Shown here one piece after another: positions 58,301-64,000 of a DNA stretch of 64,000 nt; within the stretch, counting starts at the first letter, position 1, and the number at the start of each line of letters is the position of its first letter. The position numbers and the translations under genes were made by a program. The notes under the pieces were generated by a model that saw nothing but the letters and a program-made list of their open reading frames with translations, was not told the origin of the DNA and ran no database searches. Origin of the DNA: Rhineura floridana (lineage: Eukaryota > Chordata > Lepidosauria > Squamata > Rhineuridae); contig NC_084483.1 of NCBI RefSeq assembly GCF_030035675.1, forward strand, positions 2,666,501 to 2,730,500, written 5' to 3'.

Positions 58301-61030
58301 GACTATCCAGGTTGGGGCACTGTATCTCAGTATTTCCAATTCTACTTGGATGGCTGATTCTAGAAGGCAGTGTTGTGAAATACTATGGTCAGCGACAGAA
58401 GAAAAAAGGAAGTGGAATGGTTTTGAAGGAAGCTGGATAGTTAGAGCAGGCTCAATTATGTTATTTATTACATTAACATCCCATCTTTCCTCCAAGGAGC
58501 GAAAGGTGGCATCCATGATCCTTGCCTTCTTCATTTTATCCTCACAAGAAGCCTGTGAGATAGTAAAAAGGAGTGGGATAGCATCACACCCCACTTTGAA
58601 TACTGCTATAGCCCCATCTTATCTCCCATGCCTTTATTTCATTTAAGCGTAAACACTGACTGAGGTTGTTTGGAGTGAGCTGTTAGTTCTGTTACTGATG
58701 GGGCTGCACTCTCCCTGAGACCAGATCTGAAGACCAGGGATGTTGATGGATGCAGCAGTATTGTGGGTGACCTAAATGGCATCCAAGGCATGCAGTGCCT
58801 TCTACCAGTTCATGCTGGTGCTCCAGCTGTAGCCCCTCTTTGACAGAGAGAGGCTGACCACAGCTACCCATGTCTGAATACCTCCAGATTAGGATACTTA
58901 TATATTCATGTAGAAATATGCACATAGGGTTGTCTTAGAAGACTTACTGGAAACTTCAGTTAGTAACCCTAGCAGCTGTACTTTGTAATTAAATTACAAA
59001 TGGCACAGAGTTAAGCACTGGACTCTGATGGGGATGTAAATCAAGCCCCTCCCTAAACATCAGATCAATCACTTGATGAGCAGGGAGGGAATGGTAAGCC
59101 CTCCTCCTCAGCTGATCTGCACGTATTAGTCAAGGGGTGTGTGTGTGCCTGTGAGCATCGTGTAGGTGGGTGTAGGAGTAGGGAGCCATACTCGTGGCTG
59201 GCATGTAGCCCTCAGTGTTGGTGAGTACAGGGTGAATACAGCCTTGAGCTAATCATCCTGTCCTGTGCCAAAGAGTTGCATATCAAATGGATGGAAAGAT
59301 GAAGTTCTGTATTTAACAGAAGGATCATAGACCCTAGAAGCATCTGGGTCATTGTTAAAAGCTAGACAAGAGTGTGAGGCCCAGCCCTATCTTATGAAAA
59401 TAATCAAGAATGGCCAGCGTATTTCACCCTCAAAGTGGAAAGCATGCCACTATAACATCTTAAGCTTTCCATGCTGCAGCCTAGAAAGAATTATTATTCA
59501 AATGATTAAAGAAGGGGTTTTGACACAGTCTTAAGACAAGCACCATAAACAGGGCAGCTCAATCTTGGTGTCATCTTGTACAGTCTTTCTTTTCTTTTAT
59601 GGGACTTTCCCTGTTGCAGATTGCTTTTGTTTCTCTCGTTAAGGAAATAAAAGCACAACGGAGAAAATGAATACAGTCGGGCCCCGCTTTACGGCGTTCC
59701 GCTTTACGGCGCTTCGTTCATGCGGTGGTTTTCAATTAGGGAAAGGCCCCGCTCTTACAGCACTTGTTCTGCTAATACGGCGAGGGGTTTCCAGCGCGCG
59801 CCATTTTGACGTCATTTGGGGCCGCTTTATGGCAATTTCCGCTTTACGGCGGGGGCCTGGTCCCTAACCCGCCGTATTAGTGGGGCCCTACTGTACTTCA
59901 AATGTGTAACCTAGCACACTGAGCCATTAAAAAATTGTTAATACCGTTCTCCTTGTATGCAGGAAAAAAAACACCCTCCCTATTCTAAACATAATGTTGC
60001 CAATATCAGCCATTTTCTTCATATTCTTTAAAATGCAATCTCGTAAGAAGAATCTGGTTAGAACAACTTGTATCAAATATGCACCGTGGTCCCATTTGTA
60101 TTTGGATACGTGCTTTATTCTCTTCAAGCAACAGAACTCAAACAGTCTTCCTAGAGTCTCCGGAAATGAAAGGGCCAGTTGAATAGGCTTTGGAGCCTTT
60201 TCAATCAATATGTGGAGTGATTTGCTTCGATAAGAAATTAACACTTGACCCAAGAGCAGCATAACATACAACTGCAGCCTCGTACATCTGCCAAGGTGTT
60301 CTCCCTGTCCTAATTATGAGCTGGTAATAGTATCTCATTTAGCAATAGAAAAGACTACGTTGTAGAGAACATAAGTACTACAGGCCATGCTTATTATCTT
60401 CTCCTTCAAGCAAGGATGGAGAACCTTTCCCAACACAGACTGCATTCGCTCTGCCAGCAGTGGGCAGGACCAAAAGTCGCTGTGGCCCAAGCCAAAGTGG
60501 CCAGGGCCACCCCACAATCTCTCACTACGCAACCTGCACAGTTACTCACCTCAAAAAAGGCCTCCAAATAATATCATTGGAGAAAGTTGCCATTAGCTGG
60601 GGTTGCGATGGCTTGTTTCTTTTGCTAGTAAAAAGGGTGGCCAAGGACTCTTGGCATTACATGAACCAGACATAAATCTTAAGTACAAAGTAATTTTTAC
60701 ATATATCGTGGTTGGCTGGGCAGCAACACTCACTTGGCCTCATGGTCTGTGTTGCAGCTGCTCACCAGGAGGTAGTGCGATGCGATGCAAATACACCAGC
60801 AGAGGTAATCCAGTGCTCCCGATGGTACGTCTGCACCACACTGACCCCACTGCCGCCTTATCCCTCTCTCTGGTAAGCAGCTGCAATGCCGGCAACAAGA
60901 GGTCAGGTGAGCACTGCCACTCCACCCTGCTGACCACTGTTGAGTATTTACACTCACCTTGTGCATACAGAGTGAGAACTGCTTGAATGGCTACATAGAC
61001 CCCGGAAAACTGGTAGGTTTCAAACATCAC
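46192..61030 (-). CDS. ACTR2: ACTR2 (Arp2), coding exons 4-9, partial at the 5' side
   Basis: Actin-related protein 2 is the subunit that, with Arp3, forms the first two subunits of the branched actin filament nucleated by the cytoplasmic Arp2/3 complex. Coding segments, all minus strand: 60,958-61,030, 58,011-58,147, 51,694-51,843, 50,122-50,267, 49,627-49,759 and 46,192-46,362. They total 810 bases (269 codons plus TAG) and give residues 126-394 of the 394-residue vertebrate protein. All five introns are GT-AG with compatible phases. The translation looks identical or nearly so to mammalian Arp2 from memory, with no stop or frameshift, so the gene is active. Actin-fold marks are DSGDGVTH (158-165), GERFEAPE (256-263) and GGSTMYPG (305-312). 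Residues 1-125 (three exons in mammals) and the promoter lie beyond 64,000. Confidence 0.98.
47571..47630. repeat. hAT-like MITE fragment
   Basis: GATGGGAATTGGGAGTCCAG, then GGTTCCCCACCTCTGCCTT: one end of a hAT-like MITE family (terminal consensus-like AGGCAGAGGTGGGGAACC on the minus strand). Confidence 0.55.
47805..48645 (-). mobile_element. L2 LINE, minus strand, with open C-terminal ORF, in ACTR2 intron 8
   Basis: A 220-residue open frame (47,982-48,644) without stops reads [60 protein letters not shown] and [20 protein letters not shown], the L2 ORF2 C-terminus. The 3' UTR ends in a (TTA)n microsatellite at 47,803-47,828. The start is 5'-truncated. It lies in the same orientation as ACTR2. 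The open frame suggests a recent insertion compared with the broken L2 copies elsewhere in the window. Confidence 0.93.
49160..49265 (+). repeat. LINE 3' end fragment
   Basis: ATTGTTGTGACCCGCCCTAC, then GGGTGGGTAACTATTATTAT: an L2-like terminal phrase with an (ATT)n tail. It lies in ACTR2 intron 8, antisense to the gene. Confidence 0.55.
49627..49759 (-). CDS. ACTR2: ACTR2 exon 8 (residues 294-338)
   Basis: The acceptor TCTTTAG precedes G, which completes the split arginine codon 294. It reads [20 protein letters not shown], then [20 protein letters not shown] and EKLS, followed by donor GTAAGT. It contains GGSTMYPG, part of the adenine-nucleotide pocket. 133 bases. Confidence 0.98.
50122..50267 (-). 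CDS. ACTR2: ACTR2 exon 7 (residues 246-294)
   Basis: The acceptor CTATAG precedes CTCCCAGATG. It reads [48 protein letters not shown] and the first two bases of Arg294, then donor GTAGGA. 146 bases. GERFEAPE is a nucleotide-contacting segment of the actin fold. Confidence 0.98.
50549..50749. mobile_element. Tigger-like (Tc1/mariner) MITE with TA duplication, ACTR2 intron 6
   Basis: Starts CAGTAGGGCCCTGC and ends GGGGCCCTACTG, with TA on each side (50,547-50,548 and 50,750-50,751). Shares TTTCAATTAG, AAGGCCCC and GGCGG segments with the element at 59.67 kb. 201 bp, no coding capacity. Confidence 0.85.
51694..51843 (-). CDS. ACTR2: ACTR2 exon 6 (residues 196-245)
   Basis: The acceptor ends CAG before CTGCTTTTAC. 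It reads [40 protein letters not shown] and [10 protein letters not shown], then donor GTGAGT. 150 bases, phase 0 at both ends. Thr237, Thr238 and Tyr202, known regulatory phosphorylation positions of Arp2, are all present. Confidence 0.98.
52443..52563. mobile_element. 121-bp palindromic MITE, ACTR2 intron 5
   Basis: GGATTGTATTCAATGTTAGT at the left is mirrored by ACTAACATTGAACACAATCC at the right. The inner parts also pair (CAGAGTAGACTCATTGAAA with TTTCAATGGGTCTGCTCTG). Confidence 0.85.
52815..55125 (+). mobile_element. RTE/BovB LINE, most complete copy, antisense in ACTR2 intron 5
   Basis: 5'-truncated inside the endonuclease domain, whose C-terminus reads [15 protein letters not shown], then [14 protein letters not shown]. 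Next come [60 protein letters not shown], then [20 protein letters not shown] and [16 protein letters not shown], where the catalytic YADD reads YAGD. A 275-residue open frame (54,290-55,117) covers the connection and C-terminal region through [10 protein letters not shown] and [19 protein letters not shown]. The 3' end is AGTCAACTTGAAGGCACATA. At least three frame breaks and the altered catalytic box make it inactive. It lies on the plus strand, opposite to ACTR2. Confidence 0.93.
55739..55798. repeat. GATA/TA microsatellite
   Basis: Irregular (GATATA)n run of about 60 bases in ACTR2 intron 5. Confidence 0.88.
56280..56570 (+). repeat. L2-type LINE 3' end
   Basis: The open frame [20 protein letters not shown], then [16 protein letters not shown] is an L2-like ORF2 C-terminus with its stop codon. 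The 3' UTR ends TTGTTGTAACCTGCCCTGG, TAATAAATGATGACGACGAC. Confidence 0.75.
56836..56910. repeat. Foldback hairpin with 33-base arms
   Basis: The arms pair from ATCAG..TAATTGTT to the inner GCTTGCAAAGCCCTGT (56,853-56,868) against ACAGGGCTTTGCAAGC (56,878-56,893), with about three mismatches and a nine-base loop. It is probably the core of a larger MITE reaching about 56,790-56,940, since TTGCAAAG recurs outside the hairpin. Confidence 0.75.
57175..57747. mobile_element. Non-autonomous hAT element, 573 bp, ACTR2 intron 5
   Basis: Begins CAGGGCTGGCGCCAGAGGG and ends GCCCCGGCATGCCTAGCCCTG in the manner of the 28.07 kb element. Shared interior phrases include GCCATCTTGGTTGATGGC and AAGATGGCAGCAG. 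Flanking 8-mers TTGAAAGC and GTGATAGC match at six of eight positions. It contains a (GGTA)n run near 57,658-57,676 and internal inverted duplications. Confidence 0.75.
58011..58147 (-). CDS. ACTR2: ACTR2 exon 5 (residues 150-195)
   Basis: The acceptor TTGTACAG precedes GT, completing Gly150. It reads [40 protein letters not shown] and RYLIK, then donor [14 protein letters not shown] is the second phosphate-binding loop of the actin-type ATPase fold and is intact. 137 bases. Confidence 0.98.
58440..58575 (-). repeat. SINE 3' half with L2-like tail, ACTR2 intron 4
   Basis: On the minus strand: CTATCTCACAGGCTTCTTGT, GAGGATAAAATGAAGAAGGC, then a tail CTTGGAGGAAAGATGGGATG and TTAATGTAATAAATAACA. 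The same 3' half as 21.80 kb. Confidence 0.65.
58685..58895 (+). repeat. L2 ORF2 fragment, ACTR2 intron 4
   Basis: Conceptual residues with breaks resemble the L2 'LG..LD..L..EAQ...V...A..QL..I..L.P.L....L..V.HA.I.SRLDYCN' section: GGCATGCAGTGCCTTCTACC and CCTCTTTGACAGAGAGAGGC are the readable anchors. Confidence 0.5.
59674..59893. mobile_element. Tigger-like MITE with TA duplication, ACTR2 intron 4
   Basis: Starts CAGTCGGGCCCCGCTTTACG and ends GGGGCCCTACTG, flanked by TA at 59,672-59,673 and 59,894-59,895. Repeated GCTTTACGGCG motifs are inside. 220 bp, no coding capacity. The same family as 50,549-50,749. Confidence 0.87.
60958..61030 (-). CDS. ACTR2: ACTR2 exon 4 (residues 126-150)
   Basis: The acceptor TTTTCCAG precedes GTGATGTTTG. 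It reads [24 protein letters not shown] and the first base of Gly150, then donor GTGAGT. 73 bases. It enters in phase 0, so the missing upstream exons encode exactly residues 1-125. Confidence 0.98.
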
Positions 61031-61818
61031 CTGGAAAATAAACATTGTCTTTTGCTTGTAGAAATATAGTAAATTTCATAGGTATGATCTGTGTATGACT
61101 AAGCACTGTTTCCTGACTCTGTTATCAGTACTTGCTAAAAAGCATGGTTCATAGGTCAAAGTATCCCTATGAGTTCCTCCACCCCTCAAACATGGAAATC
61201 CATACTTTCAAAATTGCGACGTTGAAAGCTATCACTTTTAATGTTTTAAGATCATTAATATCCAGTTTTGCAGGATTATATCTTGTAAACATTTATGTCA
61301 TAATCTTGTAATGTCTACTTCCAAGTAGACATGGTCAGGACTGCACTCTTACACACCTTTTATTGCCTCTTATTAACACTTGTGAGTTCTCCTTGGCATA
61401 AGTGAACACCTGTTTGAGAACTGCCAATGTCACTTTTGAGAAATTTTTACATTTTTATGACTTACTTTTAAGGATCAATTCATAAGTTACACTAAATATA
61501 ATTTTTGCAAAAAGAATATATGCTTTAGTTTTGACATTTGACTTTGGAATGAGGTATTTGCTCAAGGTGTTTTTGTGACAAAATAGCAAACTGATGATAT
61601 CATTAAATAAACATTCTATTTTGCCAAGTTCAGTCAATGTACCAGTCAAACTTTGCACAATGTAGTACTTAAGTAGTGGGCCACATGTTTTAAATCAAGA
61701 ATAGAAGCATTAACCTTACTGTCTCACAAAGTAACATGGAAGCCTCAGAAGATGCCAAAACATTCACACCTATATTCTTTTCTTTTTCCCGGTCAAGTAC
61801 AGAGAAGCAATACATGAC
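61031..61818. other. ACTR2 intron 3, first part, nothing beyond a half MITE
   Basis: AT-rich intron DNA. A half MITE arm lies near 61,308-61,352 (ATGTCTACTTCCAAGTAGAC). No exon was found. Confidence 0.6.
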
Positions 61819-62050
61819 GGGCTGGATCCAAACTTCCCATGAAATCGGGGGGGTGGGGGTGCGAGAGAATATTTTCACCGATTTCCCCTTTATCCTGAAT
61901 ACCCCTGATAGGGTTACAAGACCCTCTGGAACTGCACGAGAAGTGGTGCCAAGGGTTGCAGGGGAATTGCCTCCTGTTTTTTCTCCCGTGGAACCCTCCA
62001 ATGGATTAGAGCCCCTTTTGTTCACAGAAGGGCATGTCTGAATCTAGCCC
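61819..62050. mobile_element. Probable 232-bp MITE, ACTR2 intron 3
   Basis: Begins GGGCTGGATCCAAACTTCCC. The right end, read in reverse complement, begins GGGCTAGATTCAGACATGCC, giving an imperfect terminal inverted repeat of about 20 bases. No duplication is clear and no coding is present. Confidence 0.55.
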
Positions 62051-62271
62051 ACTCCATGCAGTTCCATGCTCAATTACCTTTCTAGAGTGCAATCTGTGAT
62101 GGACAGAATACAAAGCAAAAGTAACTTCTTTCAAAGCTGTTAAGTGCAGTAAGTTCAACTACGCAACCACCTAATTAAATCTTGCTATTAATGAAACAAA
62201 AAGACAATACACACACACACTATTCAATTGACACCCACACCCCTGAGATGTGCTTAAGTGGTTTCCAGGCT

Positions 62272-62660
62272 TAAAATCATAGAGTTGAAAGAGAAATGGA
62301 AAGTCATCTAGTTCAACCCCTTAATCAATGCAAGATCTGCAACATAGAATGCAACCACAGTATCCTTGACAGAGAGCTGCCCACCCTCTGTTTAAGTACC
62401 TCCAGTGAAACTTCCACCATCTCCCGAGGCAGTCTGTTCCACTGTCAAATAGCTCATACAGTTAGGAAGTTTCTCCCAATGTTTCTTGAATTCTGTTTCT
62501 CTGCAATTTCTGCTTATTGATTCTAGTGCTGACTTCTGGAGCAACAGAGAACAAGTCTGCTCCATCGTCTTCATAATAGTCCTTCAGATATTTGAAGACC
62601 ACCATCATAATCAGGCGGGCTTCTCCCATATAGACCACCTCAGTCCTCATGATCGACAGA
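62272..62660 (-). repeat. CR1 LINE fragment, ACTR2 intron 3
   Basis: Minus-strand residues include IMMVFKYLKDYYED and ADLFSVAPE (62,490-62,625). It runs to a 3' UTR with AGGGTGGGCAGCTCTCTGTC, GGTTGAACTAGATGACTTTC and an end near CAACTCTATGATTTTA, the CR1 ending. Diverged copy. Confidence 0.82.
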
Positions 62661-64000
62661 AGAGACCTGTGGACTGTGTCACAGCCTGCTGTAGTCCGCC
62701 TTATGGCTAAGGGTCAATCAGCCTTCTCCCTTTGGAGATGAAGTGGACACCAATGGTTGTGTGCTTCACCAGCAATTAAAGACAAACTTTTCCACCCAGG
62801 CGTTTCCTAGCCACTATACCAGTTCTTTGCTGTCATCAGTTTTATATTTAGTGCTAATGTTTTACTGCAGGGATGGGGAAAGATTCCTCTGAGAAACACT
62901 TAGGGTGAGGCTGCTGAACTGACAATCAACTGATGCAATACGATGCCGGGTGATTGTAAGCTGTGGCTGCCTCAAAGCAAGAATCTTCATGTGCTCCCAA
63001 TTCTTTCTTTACAGGCAAAATTCAGGGGTGTTTTTTTTTAAAAAAAGAACCTGGCATTTCCCCGTCACCATGAAAAGATGCAGGCAAGGTGGGCATGGCT
63101 CATCAAAAGCAGTTTGGAAGGGCAACCTCTGAGACCTGGCTGGCCTAATTAGTTAAGCCAGCAGGTCAGAGATTCCCCACCATTTTACTAGAATGTTTTA
63201 TTTCTGTGTTTATTGTAGTTTCTTATTAAAGTGTACAAACTTTTTATAAATAAGCCTTAATTTCTCCAGGCTAAACATAATCAGCTTTTGCAGCTGTTCT
63301 TCAAAAGATTTGGTATCCACACCCCTCATCATCTATGGTCGCACTGCTATGGCAACCACATTCAGTAACTTCTTTATTCTATTACTTAGGCAAATTTTAT
63401 TGCTATAGTTCAGTCTCATCGATTTTAACAGAAAAGAGATGAATTCCTATGAGGCTTAACCGGAGTGAATTGACTCAAATAAGTAAAAAAAAGAGGCAGC
63501 TTTAAATCAGCTTAAATTCCCACTGATTAAGTCTTCCATTTTCTTAATCAGTCAAATTTGCACAAATCTTGTTAATTTACAACTAGCATATTATTTAGAT
63601 GGTTACTTCATTCTTATAACCAGGTCTGGCATCTTGTACTTATCACGCTATATACATCTTGCAGATTTTCCATTTTTACCTACAGAGGGAATGTCTTTCA
63701 AACGTTCTGTTACAGAACTGACAATTAAACTGCTCACTTTTGCTCAGTAACTATTGGACCTTACTTCCATTGGTCTTAGGTATTTTGCTTGCTATTTTTT
63801 CATGACCCAGTCCTACACTCCAAAAAACAGAATGGAGTAGAAAGAAGCAACACTAAAAAGAATACAAATTTGTGCAATTTTCATGTTCCTATATTTCCAT
63901 GCTTCACCTCACAAGCTGTCATGGCTACTGTTTTCATCAGGCTAACGTCTGGTAGGCAGAGTGTAAATATTCATTTACGATTTGAGAAACGGTGAAAGTG
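62661..64000. other. ACTR2 intron 3 continued, nothing recognised
   Basis: AT-rich. No ACTR2 exon 3 sequence (residues of the NWDDMKHLWDYTF region) was found on the minus strand, so that exon lies outside the window. Confidence 0.55.

Noticed and set aside
1-64000. CRISPR arrays, operons, phage or bacterial genes
   Set aside because: All signals are those of an animal nuclear genome. The tandem repeats seen are minisatellites and SINE arrays without spacer structure.

Overview
This is a squamate reptile (lizard or snake lineage) nuclear window. The repeat fauna shows it: a tRNA-derived SINE with an ACCTTT tail of the Sauria type, RTE/BovB LINEs, tRNA SINEs whose tails look like BovB 3' ends, many L2 and CR1 LINE pieces, and short hAT and Tigger-type DNA transposons. 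There is no prokaryotic content, CRISPR array or operon.

The only host gene whose protein can be read here is ACTR2, which encodes Arp2, the actin-like subunit of the Arp2/3 complex. It lies on the minus strand from 46,192 to 61,030. Six coding exons (residues 126-394, through the natural stop) have consensus splice sites and matching codon phases. The first 125 codons and the promoter lie beyond 64,000. The 3' UTR runs down from 46,191 to about 44,800. The first ~2.7 kb of the window looks like a plus-strand 3' UTR. From vertebrate synteny it may belong to SPRED2, the convergent neighbour of ACTR2, but no coding sequence supports this.

About 2.7-44 kb is intergenic and full of nested repeats. 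In order it holds: a foldback MITE inside a SINE (8.1 kb); a BovB copy interrupted by a composite repeat (9.6-12.1 kb); a nest of an L2 hit by an LTR-like fossil and by a CR1 that itself carries another insertion (14.8-17.7 kb); a tail-less processed metallothionein pseudogene with a 15-bp target duplication (21.05-21.49 kb); small tandem arrays (22.0-22.7 and 24.9-25.1 kb); two L2 copies joined head to tail, one carrying a hAT element (26.1-28.8 kb); hAT elements with 8-bp duplications (31.8 and 37.8-38.6 kb); a second copy of the composite repeat with long inverted arms (32.6-35.5 kb), one arm hit by a Sauria SINE; a CR1 3' part (35.8 kb); and a CR1 5' part carrying ORF1 (39.7-40.4 kb).

The ACTR2 introns hold an L2 with a long open C-terminal ORF (intron 8), a Tigger-like MITE (intron 6), the most complete BovB copy plus a hAT element (intron 5), another Tigger-like MITE (intron 4), and a CR1 fragment plus a probable MITE (intron 3). 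I found no undescribed gene system. The observations most worth checking are the metallothionein retrocopy, the composite inverted-repeat family and the layered nest at 14.8-17.7 kb.
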